Shown here: one piece after another, positions 8,139 through 17,126 of the stretch | Position numbering within the stretch: the first letter of the stretch is position 1 | Layout: each line of letters opens with the position of its first letter | Assembly (NCBI GenBank): GCA_964391725.1 | Contig: CAYMNB010000005.1 | Coordinates: 1-64,000, forward strand | DNA: 64,000 nt | Source: SpSt-1165 sp964391725 | GTDB lineage: Bacteria > Chloroflexota > Anaerolineae > Anaerolineales > Anaerolineaceae | Direction of reading: 5' to 3' | The notes under the pieces: model-generated | The model's input: the letters and a program-made list of their open reading frames with translations, nothing else | Told to the model about the DNA's origin: nothing | The model's database searches: none | Position numbers and translations under genes: made by a program

Positions 8139-10070
8139 TTATGTTTCCTCCAGATGCCACTCACTCATGATGGTCATCGGCAACATTCCTCTGAAAGCAA
8201 CACAATATGACAGCGCAGGTTTTATGACGGAATAGGTCGGGCTGAACCAGCCATGCTGCGGCCGACAGCGACCCTCACCTGCGACCACCTCCCCGGTCCG
8301 GCACAGAAAACTCTGCTCCAACTCGCCTTGTTCAGAGCTTATGGATAAACGTATCTGTTTGTTTCGTTTCGTAATCTCCACAGTATCACAGGAAAATTCC
8401 CATTCCCAATCCGGCAACAGCCAGTGAATCTGAACTATGTGAATTTGTGAGCTTGGCTCAGTATTCGAGCATATTTCATCCTTGATGACCCAGCGGTTTG
8501 GTTCCACAAATTGCACACTGCGTTCATGCACAATACCCAATCGTCGGTAAGCATCATGAATGCCTACCAGCATGCTGTCTTTCTTCGATATTGTGCAGGT
8601 TGACCAATCCAGCCACAAAAACCTGCCCGCACGTGTCATTTGGTCAGTGTCATCGACGTTTACCGTGTTGTGAACAAAGGCGCTCATGAGTTGATTGCCC
8701 CAGGGCGGGTCAGCATTGTACAGGTAAGTACCGGCATCCAAGGCAATCGCTTTGCCCTGCCACCACAGATCTACATGATTCTGGTCTGCGTGTCCCGGCC
8801 GGCTTTTGTAATGATGAGCACGCATGATCGCACGCGAGCCATTTTCTCCCACAAGTATACGCCCTCTTATTTCATCGTCTTTCCCAGCCCGATAGCCTAC
8901 TTTGCTATCGATATTCAACCACAGACTCAGTTCATCCCAACAGCCAGCAGGATAATTTGCCCCCCCAAAAAAAGCCTGATAACCTGCTTGAATCACCGGC
9001 CGGTAATCCAGGAATCCGCTTTGCGCCAACGGGAACAAATAGGCGCCGTCATTGTGACCGTAATTGGCGACTTTGCCGGTTGTTTCATCAACCTCCAGCG
9101 CCATCCATTCAACAGCCTTACGGATGTTTGCCAGACTATCAAGAGACAATGACAAGCTTTGTTGTTTCAATACACTTTGGGCAACAGTAGCGCATTGCAA
9201 CATCAAGCGGTGATAATTGCTGCTGTATTGAATATATTCACCTTCTTCTGTAATTTGGTGGGTAAAGGCATAATTCAGCCAGTGAAGCCCTTTTTCAACC
9301 CAGCGCGCGGAATGCGGCTCATCCGGTAGTGCCAATCCTGCGCACAACAACCCCAGCGCTTCTGTAATCAAATGATTGTTGTTCTGCGCGCGCGCATAAA
9401 TCATAGTGGGTTCGATCCGTGCCGCATGTTCTCTCACAAACCTGACAAGGATTGCTTCCTTCTCGGAGACAATATCCATTGCTTTGATAAACACCGGCGC
9501 AAGCAAAATCACCGAGACAAGGCGAATAGCGGCTTCCTGTCCTGATAACCAGTTTGGTCCCATCAGGTAAGGATTCTGTGATGTAAATTCATCAATTAAC
9601 TGCCAGAATGCCCGGGCATAGCGTTGGTCATCAGTCAAACGATAGGCTCTCGCCAGTGGAAATGCCCAGCCAAAGCGCGCCGGTTCCCAAACCAGTTTGA
9701 CATCGCCTGTAGGTAATGAAGCTTTTTTGGTTTCGTAATCAACCCAGTGTTGCAACTCGTTTACATCCTGCCCAGCCAATTGAATTGTGACAAAATCCGC
9801 GCCGAATTGACGGTACTCCCGGTTCTCAACAATGAGATCTGCTTCTTCAAGCAAAAGCTCCCGTTCTTCGGCCAGAACGCCCGCCAATACCTCACGCTCA
9901 GGCACAGGCAACAGACAATGAAGCTTGATATCCGCCGGTAATTTGGCTGGTTGTTTCATCACACGCCGGTAATGACCGCTGTACAGGCCCAATTGATACA
10001 GCCCATACAACCACAAAGAACGAAGGCCTAATTGTCTGGCAGCCTTGAGGATCACGGCGATACGCTTCAT
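8139..10070 (-). CDS. Heparinase II/III family protein
   Basis: The 643-residue protein has an alpha/alpha toroid N-terminal half (helical repeats with SGQEAAIRL and NNNHLITEALGL) and a beta-sandwich C-terminal half with the metal/active-site segment PGHADQNHVDLWWQGKAIALDAGTYLYN, as in heparinase II/III and alginate lyase families. No signal peptide is seen, so the enzyme is not obviously secreted. Intracellular members of this subfamily typically sit beside a bi-domain oxidoreductase and glycosyltransferases in surface-polysaccharide clusters, as here; a role in polysaccharide building or trimming is more likely than scavenging. The ATG at 10070 lies 1 nt after the upstream stop, suggesting translational coupling. 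Confidence 0.85.
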   Translation of the reverse strand: MKRIAVILKAARQLGLRSLWLYGLYQLGLYSGHYRRVMKQPAKLPADIKLHCLLPVPEREVLAGVLAEERELLLEEADLIVENREYRQFGADFVTIQLAGQDVNELQHWVDYETKKASLPTGDVKLVWEPARFGWAFPLARAYRLTDDQRYARAFWQLIDEFTSQNPYLMGPNWLSGQEAAIRLVSVILLAPVFIKAMDIVSEKEAILVRFVREHAARIEPTMIYARAQNNNHLITEALGLLCAGLALPDEPHSARWVEKGLHWLNYAFTHQITEEGEYIQYSSNYHRLMLQCATVAQSVLKQQSLSLSLDSLANIRKAVEWMALEVDETTGKVANYGHNDGAYLFPLAQSGFLDYRPVIQAGYQAFFGGANYPAGCWDELSLWLNIDSKVGYRAGKDDEIRGRILVGENGSRAIMRAHHYKSRPGHADQNHVDLWWQGKAIALDAGTYLYNADPPWGNQLMSAFVHNTVNVDDTDQMTRAGRFLWLDWSTCTISKKDSMLVGIHDAYRRLGIVHERSVQFVEPNRWVIKDEICSNTEPSSQIHIVQIHWLLPDWEWEFSCDTVEITKRNKQIRLSISSEQGELEQSFLCRTGEVVAGEGRCRPQHGWFSPTYSVIKPALSYCVAFRGMLPMTIMSEWHLEET

Positions 10071-10071
10071 G

Positions 10072-12240
10072 TCATTCGGTCGCACAGAAATCTGTGATTA
10101 CCGCTTTTCCGCCACTTTTCAACGCATCCACAGCTGCCAACGACGCTGCCGTGACTCCCACCAGATGTTCATAAGGAATCGGGGCTTCACCAGTATGAAT
10201 GCCATTGACAAACGCCTGCCATGCCTGGCGGTGTCCTTTGTCCTGGCGCAGTCGTGCTTGTTTTTGTGTTACTCGTTTCTCATTCGCCAGCGTCAAGGTT
10301 CTGAAATCATCCAGCCTGACCGCCTTACCCTGCTGAAAAACCTCTACCATCTCTTTGGGATAGGTCTTGGGACCATTGGCAAGATAATCAACCACACCCA
10401 CAGAGCCATCTGTAAATGAGAATTGCATGGATAGTGTATCTGCCTGGTGATTCGCTGACGGCAGGCTGGCAACCTGTACAGTATCAGGAACATTCCCCGT
10501 CAGGAAACACAGGTAATCGATAAAATGACAGCCTTCCCCAATGATACGGCCACCACCTTGTTCTGGATCGTGCAACCAGTGATTATCGGGCAGCCAACCG
10601 GCATTAATGCGGTAATGAACGTACAACGGCTGCCCTTCAGACAAAAATGCCTTCAAAGCCTGCGACATGGGGGCAAAACGGCGGTTAAATCCTACTGTTA
10701 GTAACCAGTCAGGGTTGGCTTTCATCGCCTCCACCACCATTCGTAATCCTTCTTCATCAATGGCGAGGGGCTTCTCACAATAAACATGCTTGCCCTGCGC
10801 CATACACCGGCTTACCTGCGTGGCGTGGTGATGATGGCGGGTCAGTATCACGACGGCATTGATGGCATCATTTCCTATAACATCCTCTTCAGATGAAGAA
10901 GCGTACTTAAAACCGAACTGCCGGGCTGCGCTGGTGGCTGTCATGCCAGCGCCGGATACTACCGTGTGTAGTTCCGCAACCTTGCTTTTTTTGACGATTG
11001 GCAGGAAAACGCCACGCGCATAATTGCCTGCCCCCAGCACCCCCACAGCCAATCTGCCCTGGGTTTTGAGTTTCAGAGACGGCTGAACGTCAACTTTTCT
11101 TGTCCAAGCAATGTCTTCTTCATCCTGTGGATAGGTCAGCACCACGCCCAAAAAAGGTTCTTGCTCTTTGCCGGTGATCAGACTGTAGGCTTTCACCGCT
11201 TCCTCAATGGAAAAACGGTGGGTGATCATTGGTTGGATAGACACCTGCCCATATGCCAACAACTGCACAAAACTTGCTAAATTGCGCCCTTCCGTCCAGC
11301 GCACATAGGCGATCGGGTAATCTTGTCCTTCTTCCTCATACGCAGTGTCATATCTGCCGGGTCCATACGAACGTGAGACAATAAATGATAGCTCTTTTTC
11401 ATAATACAGTTTGCGGGGTATATTCATGCCAACCGCACCGACCGCCACCACCACCCCGCGTTCGCGCGAAATTTGCCCCCCCAGCCAGACCGGATCATTA
11501 GAGGTCGTGTCCGCACAGATCAATACGGCATCAAACCCATTATCGCCGGTAAACGACATTGCCTCTGATTCGGCATCTTCACGGTTGACGGCATGTACGC
11601 CAAAGGAGCGCCCCAGTGCATTGCGGCTTTCATCCAGATCGACCCCAAACACCTCACAGCCGGCAGCTTTGCACAATTGCGCGCTGAGTAAGCCCAACAA
11701 GCCCAAACCGATCACCGCTACCCGGTCACCCAGTGTGACCTCCGCCAGGCGAAATCCCTGCATGGCGATCGCACCCAACGTGGTAAAGGCCGCTGATTCA
11801 AAATCGACAGTCTCTGGCAGGGGTGTCAGCAAGTTCCTGGGCACCAGCACATACTCCGCATGCACGGCATAACCGCCCCCCGCACATGCCACCCGCTGCC
11901 CAACCGAAAAGCCGTGCATGCCTTCGCCCAGCTCCACGATGGTGCCGGCTGATGAATACCCCAACGCCATCGGTTGTTCGAGACGGTTCAAAGCTGCCTC
12001 CAGGGTGGAGACAACCCCTTCTCGTTTGGCTTTGTCGAGCACCTGTTTGACCAGGTCCGGGCGTGATCTGGCTTTGCCGATCAGCCCTTTTTCAGCGAAT
12101 TCGACCACCATGCGTTCTGTCCCCGCTGATACCAGCGAAGCCGCCGTGCGCACCAAGGCAAAACCTGCCTGCACACCCGGCACAGGCATCTCAACCACTT
12201 CCGCCTGGCCATCCTTCATATTCTGCAGCAATTGTTTCAT
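10072..12240 (-). CDS. Bi-domain oxidoreductase (zinc-type MDR plus Gfo/Idh/MocA)
   Basis: This 722-residue fusion joins two dehydrogenases. Residues about 1-350 form a medium-chain zinc-type alcohol dehydrogenase (ALGYSSAGTIVELGEG, then the Rossmann loop VIGLGLLGLLSAQL). Residues about 370-720 form a Gfo/Idh/MocA domain (VGVLGAGNYARGVFLP, the EKP motif in YCEKPLAID, and GGGRIIGEGCHFIDYL). Such fusions are known in bacterial surface-polysaccharide clusters and probably act on nucleotide sugars, but the substrate is not established. The ATG at 12240 matches the start of the MDR domain; upstream in-frame ATGs lie in sequence facing the divergent nitroreductase. It heads the operon with the heparinase-like protein and glycosyltransferase. 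Confidence 0.87.
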   Translation of the reverse strand: MKQLLQNMKDGQAEVVEMPVPGVQAGFALVRTAASLVSAGTERMVVEFAEKGLIGKARSRPDLVKQVLDKAKREGVVSTLEAALNRLEQPMALGYSSAGTIVELGEGMHGFSVGQRVACAGGGYAVHAEYVLVPRNLLTPLPETVDFESAAFTTLGAIAMQGFRLAEVTLGDRVAVIGLGLLGLLSAQLCKAAGCEVFGVDLDESRNALGRSFGVHAVNREDAESEAMSFTGDNGFDAVLICADTTSNDPVWLGGQISRERGVVVAVGAVGMNIPRKLYYEKELSFIVSRSYGPGRYDTAYEEEGQDYPIAYVRWTEGRNLASFVQLLAYGQVSIQPMITHRFSIEEAVKAYSLITGKEQEPFLGVVLTYPQDEEDIAWTRKVDVQPSLKLKTQGRLAVGVLGAGNYARGVFLPIVKKSKVAELHTVVSGAGMTATSAARQFGFKYASSSEEDVIGNDAINAVVILTRHHHHATQVSRCMAQGKHVYCEKPLAIDEEGLRMVVEAMKANPDWLLTVGFNRRFAPMSQALKAFLSEGQPLYVHYRINAGWLPDNHWLHDPEQGGGRIIGEGCHFIDYLCFLTGNVPDTVQVASLPSANHQADTLSMQFSFTDGSVGVVDYLANGPKTYPKEMVEVFQQGKAVRLDDFRTLTLANEKRVTQKQARLRQDKGHRQAWQAFVNGIHTGEAPIPYEHLVGVTAASLAAVDALKSGGKAVITDFCATE

Positions 12241-12363
12241 GTTGAATCCATGTTTTCTTGAATTTTCAATCATTATACAGCACACAGACCCCCACAATGA
12301 AGCCATCACTCCTATGTATTCCCACCATATCCGGTACAATGAAGAAAAAAACAGGAGGAGACC

Positions 12364-13134
12364 ATGATACACAACCCCGTGATCGATACGTTGATGAAAA
12401 GAAAGTCCGTGCGCAAGTTCATCGATGAAATACCTTCAGAAGAAGTGATCGAAACCATTGTCATTGCCGGTCAGCAAGCGCCTTTTGCTTACCAGTTAGG
12501 CGATATGATCCTCGACCGCAGCGGGAAGAACAGCTTCCATGCCCCTTTGTGGTTTGTCATTTGTTACGATGTGCATCGCATGGCATTGATCGCCGAAAAG
12601 CGCGGTTGGCAGATACAAGTGGATGATATGCAGCTATTGATATTCGGCGTGCAGGATGCTGCCTACATGGCGCAGAATATGGTCATCGCTGCGGAAAGTC
12701 TGGGCTTAGCCAGTTGTTACGTGGGCGTGACCCCCTTCATTGCCCCCGCCATCAAAAAGAAATACAAACTACCGGATCGTGTTTTCCCCGTTGTCAGCCT
12801 TGCCATTGGCTATGCGCAAGAATGGGAAGAGCAATTCCCTCCCCGCCCACGTTATCCCATGGAATTCACCTGTTTTGAGGGTTCCTATCCGAAAATGAAC
12901 GATGATCAAATCGAACACGCCATGCAGCAAATGGATGAAGGCTATCTTGAGCAGGGATATTACCGCAAGATGGATGCCATGATCTCCCTGAAAGGTGTCC
13001 GAAAGGAGAACTGCACCTATGACGATTATTCCTGGTGTGAACACATCAGCCGAAAATGCGCTCTCTACACAGACATGAACCTGCTGAGTGCATACCAGGC
13101 AATTGGTTTCCGTCTCCCGCCGTCTTCAAAATAA
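12364..13134 (+). CDS. Nitroreductase family protein
   Basis: The 256-residue flavoprotein has the nitroreductase start (DTLMKRKSVRKFIDEIPSEE) with the Arg/Ser residues that bind FMN, a central DAAYMAQNMVIAAESLGLASCYVG segment and VVSLAIGYAQE near the end of the fold. Members reduce nitro groups, quinones or flavins with NAD(P)H. The C-terminal 60 residues are a family-specific extension containing several cysteines (ENCTYDDYSWCEHISRKC), whose spacing could hold a metal, though this is only suggestive. AGGAGGAGACC just before the ATG is a strong ribosome site. It is transcribed divergently from the bi-domain oxidoreductase. The substrate is unknown. Confidence 0.85.
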   Translation: MIHNPVIDTLMKRKSVRKFIDEIPSEEVIETIVIAGQQAPFAYQLGDMILDRSGKNSFHAPLWFVICYDVHRMALIAEKRGWQIQVDDMQLLIFGVQDAAYMAQNMVIAAESLGLASCYVGVTPFIAPAIKKKYKLPDRVFPVVSLAIGYAQEWEEQFPPRPRYPMEFTCFEGSYPKMNDDQIEHAMQQMDEGYLEQGYYRKMDAMISLKGVRKENCTYDDYSWCEHISRKCALYTDMNLLSAYQAIGFRLPPSSK

Positions 13135-13163
13135 CCGCATATTTTTCCCATCTGGCCGCCATC

Positions 13164-13192
13164 TTGACAGCCAGAACCCAATTTGATACCAT
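13164..13192 (+). promoter_or_regulatory. Promoter of the uronate operon
   Basis: A consensus TTGACA (13164-13169) is followed after 17 nt by TACCAT (13187-13192). The 36-bp palindrome begins at the very next base, so the predicted transcription start lies inside the operator, the ideal place for repression. Confidence 0.65.
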
Positions 13193-13228
13193 CACCTTGT
13201 TTACGTGAGCGCTCACGTAAACAAGGTG
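13193..13228. promoter_or_regulatory. 36-bp perfect palindrome, LacI-type operator
   Basis: The half-site CACCTTGTTTACGTGAGC (13193-13210) is followed at once by its exact reverse complement (13211-13228). The centre GTGAGCGCTCAC has the central CG-type symmetry of LacI-family operators. It lies between the -10 box and the start codon of the lacI-type gene and contains the likely ribosome site (AAGGTG). Binding by the encoded repressor would give autoregulation; the RNA hairpin could also hide the ribosome site. Confidence 0.8.
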
Positions 13229-13229
13229 T

Positions 13230-14246
13230 ATGATGCTAGACAAAAAAATAACCATAGATGATGTTGCAGCGGCAGCGGGTGTCTCCCGCCAGACGGTGTC
13301 ACGTGCCATTAATGACCTGGACGGCATCAGTGGCGCCACCCGACAGCGCATTCTAACCATCGCCGCCGAATTAGGGTATCAACCATCACGCCTTGCCCGC
13401 GGACTGGCAAGCGCCAGCCAGCAAACCCGTACCCTGGGCGTGGTGCTGCCCAGTGTGGATAACGAGTTTTATGCCACCGTCCTTCGTGGCATAGAAACCA
13501 AAGCCAGCCAGTACGGCTATCAATTGCTGCTGTGTTCCACCGATGAAGACCCTGAAACCGAATATGCCAAGATTCAATCATTATTCAGCGCCTGGATTGA
13601 TGGGTTGATCCTGCTTTCTTCCCGCATGACCGATGAGCAGCTAACCGACATCTGCCAGCGCACACGGCCGGTGGTTTTGATCAACCGGCTATTCCCCCAC
13701 CCCAACGCCGGTAACGTGGTCATCGACGATTTCAACGGTACTTATACAGCTACGATGCACCTCATCAACCAGGGGGGGCATAAAGATATCGCCTTCCTAT
13801 TGGGCCTGCCCTATGCCCGCTCCAGCCAGCTGCGCCAGCGAGGTTATCAGTCTGCCCTGCATGATAGCGGTATTCCACTAATTCCCGCCTACCAGCAGCA
13901 CACAGACGCCCACATTGAAAGCGGTTATCACGCCGCCAGAAGACTGCTGTGCGATCATCCCGAAATCACCGCTTTGTTGGTGTATAACGATGTGCGCACT
14001 GCCGGTGTTTTGCGTGCCTGCAAAGAGCTGGGTATCTCTATTCCGGATCAACTCAGCATCATCAGCCACGACAATATCTCCCTCAGTTCGCTGCTCATTC
14101 CATCATTGACCACCGTCGACATCCCCAAACAATCCTTGGGCGAAGCCGCCATCGACATGATGTTATCTATGATGGAAGAACCATCAATGACGCCCGAAAC
14201 CCGCACTTTCACCCCGAAACTGATCATACGTGAATCCTGCCCCTGA
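13230..14246 (+). CDS. LacI family transcriptional regulator of uronate genes
   Basis: The 338-residue repressor has an N-terminal helix-turn-helix (TIDDVAAAAGVSRQTVSRAIND) with the following hinge helix region (YQPSRLARGLAS), then a periplasmic-binding-protein-like effector domain (TLGVVLPSVDNEFYATVLRGIE to VDIPKQSLGEAAIDMM). It should bind the palindrome just upstream and release it on binding an uronate-derived inducer. Two adjacent ATGs (13230, 13233) are possible; the second has slightly better distance from AAGGTG. uxaC, uxaE and an SDR reductase follow closely on the same strand, so it is the local regulator of hexuronate catabolism. The inducer is inferred from context only. Confidence 0.9.
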   Translation: MMLDKKITIDDVAAAAGVSRQTVSRAINDLDGISGATRQRILTIAAELGYQPSRLARGLASASQQTRTLGVVLPSVDNEFYATVLRGIETKASQYGYQLLLCSTDEDPETEYAKIQSLFSAWIDGLILLSSRMTDEQLTDICQRTRPVVLINRLFPHPNAGNVVIDDFNGTYTATMHLINQGGHKDIAFLLGLPYARSSQLRQRGYQSALHDSGIPLIPAYQQHTDAHIESGYHAARRLLCDHPEITALLVYNDVRTAGVLRACKELGISIPDQLSIISHDNISLSSLLIPSLTTVDIPKQSLGEAAIDMMLSMMEEPSMTPETRTFTPKLIIRESCP

Positions 14247-14265
14247 CTTTTGAATGGAGAACCTT

Positions 14266-15681
14266 ATGCCTTACCAATTGAACCCGGACCGTTACTTCTC
14301 TGTTAACCATGACCAGCGCAACCTGGCGCGCCAACTCTACGAACTGGTCAAAGACCTGCCCATCATCAGCCCGCATGGCCATGTCGATCCTGCTTTGTTT
14401 AGCCGTCCAGATGCCACTTTTGGCACCCCCACAGATCTCTTCATCATTCCTGACCATTATGTCTTCCGCATGTTGTATTCTCAGGGAATCCCGCTGGAAT
14501 CACTCGGTATCCCACGAATCGATGGCGGATCTGTTGAGCAAGACCACCGTAAAATCTGGCAGATCTTTGCCGACAACTACTACCTTTTCCGCGGTACCCC
14601 CTCTGGTGGCTGGATCGACCATGCGTTGCATGTAAATCTTGGCGTTCAGGAACGCTTAACTGGCGAGAATGCCCAAAAAATCTATGACCACATCCAGGAT
14701 CGTTTGAACAGTCCTGAGTTTCAACCAAGACAGTTATTAGCCTCATTGAATATTGAAGTCCTTTGCACCACCGACGCTGCCACCGACACCCTCGCTGACT
14801 TGCAAACCATGCGCAGGCAAGGTTTCGAGCACAACATATTTCCGACCTCCCGCCCCGATGCCTTGATCAATATCTGTGCGCCGGATTGGTTGCGCCAGGT
14901 GGAACAACTCGCGCAGGTATCGGGGATTGATGTCGTAAATTTTAACTCGTTTCTACAGGCTTTACAGCAGAGAAGAGGGTTTTTTAAACAGATGGGGGCG
15001 CATGCCACCGATCACGGCGTACTGACCGCCTACACCAACCCACTCTCTGAAGCCGAAGCAGGCACCATCTTCCGCCATGCACTGGCGGGCGTGGCTTCAC
15101 CACAGGAAGAGGCCGCCTTCACCGGCCATATGTTGATCGAAATGGCGCATATGTCCATCGAAGATGGTATGGTGATGCAAATCCATGTGGGGGCCTTGCG
15201 AAATCACAACCCGTACATCTTCCACACCTTCGGTCGTGACAAAGGCGCTGATATCCCCATTGCCAGCGAATTCACCCAAAATCTGAAACCGCTGCTGGAT
15301 CAGTATGGCACTGACCCGCGCCTTAATATCATTCTCTTCACCGTAGATGAAGACGTGTATTCGCGCGAACTTGCCACCCTGGCAGGAGTCTATCCCTCCC
15401 TCAAAGTCGGACCGCCCTGGTGGTTCCACGACAGTCCCAACGGTATGCGCCGTTACTTTGACCAGATCCTCGAAACCGCTGGCTTCTATAACACCGCCGG
15501 GTTCAACGACGATACGCGTGCATTTCTCTCGATCCCTGCGCGCCACGATGTCTGGCGCCGGGTTAGCTGTGACTGGCTGGCGGGCATGGTCCTGCAAGGC
15601 CGTATTGATGAAGAGGACGCCCCTGAGATCGCTGCAGACTTTGCCTGCAGACTTGCCAAACGCGCCTATCATTTTGAATGA
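14266..15681 (+). CDS. uxaC: Glucuronate (uronate) isomerase
   Basis: The 471-residue enzyme converts D-glucuronate to D-fructuronate and D-galacturonate to D-tagaturonate in the cytoplasm. Family signs are the metal-binding SPHGHVDP near residue 35, DNYYLFRGTPSGGWIDHAL, LCTTDAATDTL and the C-terminal WWFHDSPNGMRRYFDQI. The length fits bacterial UxaC. I chose the ATG at 14266 because GGAG precedes it properly; an ATG 12 nt earlier is part of that ribosome site. It lies 19 nt after the LacI regulator and 9 nt before uxaE, forming the first catabolic step of the operon. Confidence 0.95.
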   Translation: MPYQLNPDRYFSVNHDQRNLARQLYELVKDLPIISPHGHVDPALFSRPDATFGTPTDLFIIPDHYVFRMLYSQGIPLESLGIPRIDGGSVEQDHRKIWQIFADNYYLFRGTPSGGWIDHALHVNLGVQERLTGENAQKIYDHIQDRLNSPEFQPRQLLASLNIEVLCTTDAATDTLADLQTMRRQGFEHNIFPTSRPDALINICAPDWLRQVEQLAQVSGIDVVNFNSFLQALQQRRGFFKQMGAHATDHGVLTAYTNPLSEAEAGTIFRHALAGVASPQEEAAFTGHMLIEMAHMSIEDGMVMQIHVGALRNHNPYIFHTFGRDKGADIPIASEFTQNLKPLLDQYGTDPRLNIILFTVDEDVYSRELATLAGVYPSLKVGPPWWFHDSPNGMRRYFDQILETAGFYNTAGFNDDTRAFLSIPARHDVWRRVSCDWLAGMVLQGRIDEEDAPEIAADFACRLAKRAYHFE

Positions 15682-15690
15682 GGTAAACCA

Positions 15691-17115
15691 ATGAATCTGG
15701 AAATATACGAAAATTCTGTACACAAAAAAAACAGTACCCGCTATTATCTTGCCCGCAATGAAACCGGGCAAAAGGTATTTGTGGTGGAAGGCAAAGACAC
15801 CACGCGTTGGCAGGGCGATTGGCATGACAATCTCTTGGTCGGACCACTCAGCGATGTGAACGCCAACCACTTGCGCAAAAAATTCCCCTGGCTGCGCCCA
15901 ACCACGCTTGGACTGCATACTTCTGCCGGTACCGGCGACCGTCTCGGCTGTGCCACCCCCGGACACATTGCCGCCTTCAATCATGTAGGCGGCGGTATCG
16001 CTCCCATCTTCGCGCAGCAATCGATGCGTGAGAACGCCCGCACCCTGCGCCCGCCGCGCAAGGTGATGGATGATGCCCTGTGGGGCATCTTTCAGGCGGG
16101 TTGGAACAAACCCTGGGCGGCTGATGCTGACCACCTGAAAACCCTCGATGATGTCATCGAGTGCGGCAAAGCCGGCTATACCTTCTTCACCGTCGACCCA
16201 TTCGACTATGTTGACAATGAAGCCCACACCGCCTCCATCGTCATGCTCGAAATGAAGGCCCAATCTCTGCCCTGGGACACCCTCGAAACCTCTCTTGATG
16301 ATGTCACCAAACGCTACCTCAACAAAACCATCTCCTTGAGTGACTTCGATATCTACTTCAATCGGCTTGACCTGCTGCGTGCGCTCTGCAAATACGGTGC
16401 AGCCATCGCCCATGCCAGAAGAATGTATGATCAGGCACAAGCCTGCGTCAAGGAACAGCCCTGGGAAATGGAGATTTCGGTGGATGAAACTGCAACGCCC
16501 ACCTCGCCCCTCGAACATTACTTCATCGTAAGTGAATTGAACCGGCTGGGCGTGCAATTCGTCAGCATGGCGCCCCGCTTCGTGGGCGGTTTCGAAAAAG
16601 GCGTTGATTACATTGGGGATCTCGCGGTGTTCGAACAGGAACTGCAAAAACACGCCGCCGTGCAGAAATACTTCGGCACCTACAAACTCTCCATTCACTC
16701 CGGCTCCGATAAATTCTCCCTCTACCCGCTGTTTGCCCGTCACACCGAAGGCAAAGTGCATCTCAAGACCGCCGGTACCAGTTATTTAGAAGCCCTGCGC
16801 GTGATGGCAATCCATGCGCCGGATTTCTTCCGCGATATCAGCCAGTTCTCCATTGATCGTTATTTGGTAGAACGCGCCAGTTATCATGTCAGCGCAGAAT
16901 TGACCAAGGTTCCAGCGCTGAACAAACTATCAGATGAACAACTGCCAGCGTTGTTAGACCAGTTCGACATGCGTCAGGTGCTGCACGTCAGCTTTGGGTC
17001 AGTCCTGGCGCAATTCGGCGGGGAATTGTTGAACCGCCTTGATCAACGCGAAGCAGCATACCACGAAGTCTTGCGGGCACACTTCGTCAAACACCTGCAA
17101 CCATTCACTCGCTAA
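15691..17115 (+). CDS. uxaE: Tagaturonate/fructuronate epimerase
   Basis: The 474-residue protein matches the tagaturonate epimerase family (UxaE, first shown in Thermotoga), which interconverts D-tagaturonate and D-fructuronate so that galacturonate and glucuronate breakdown share one branch. Recognisable segments include FPWLRPTTLGLHTSAGTGDRLG, TPGHIAAF, GYTFFTVDPFDYVDNEAH and LSIHSGSDKFSLYP. Context supports the call: it lies between uxaC, which makes both ketouronates, and an SDR fructuronate reductase. No separate tagaturonate reductase (UxaB) or altronate dehydratase (UxaA) is nearby, consistent with the epimerase shortcut. It is cytoplasmic, with no signal peptide. Confidence 0.9.
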   Translation: MNLEIYENSVHKKNSTRYYLARNETGQKVFVVEGKDTTRWQGDWHDNLLVGPLSDVNANHLRKKFPWLRPTTLGLHTSAGTGDRLGCATPGHIAAFNHVGGGIAPIFAQQSMRENARTLRPPRKVMDDALWGIFQAGWNKPWAADADHLKTLDDVIECGKAGYTFFTVDPFDYVDNEAHTASIVMLEMKAQSLPWDTLETSLDDVTKRYLNKTISLSDFDIYFNRLDLLRALCKYGAAIAHARRMYDQAQACVKEQPWEMEISVDETATPTSPLEHYFIVSELNRLGVQFVSMAPRFVGGFEKGVDYIGDLAVFEQELQKHAAVQKYFGTYKLSIHSGSDKFSLYPLFARHTEGKVHLKTAGTSYLEALRVMAIHAPDFFRDISQFSIDRYLVERASYHVSAELTKVPALNKLSDEQLPALLDQFDMRQVLHVSFGSVLAQFGGELLNRLDQREAAYHEVLRAHFVKHLQPFTR

Positions 17116-17126
17116 GGAGAAATATC

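Noticed and set aside
15097..16761. A 554-codon open frame on the minus strand across uxaC and uxaE
   Set aside because: It lies opposite two genes with strong family matches, has no recognisable domain and no ribosome site; its openness comes from codon bias on the coding strand.
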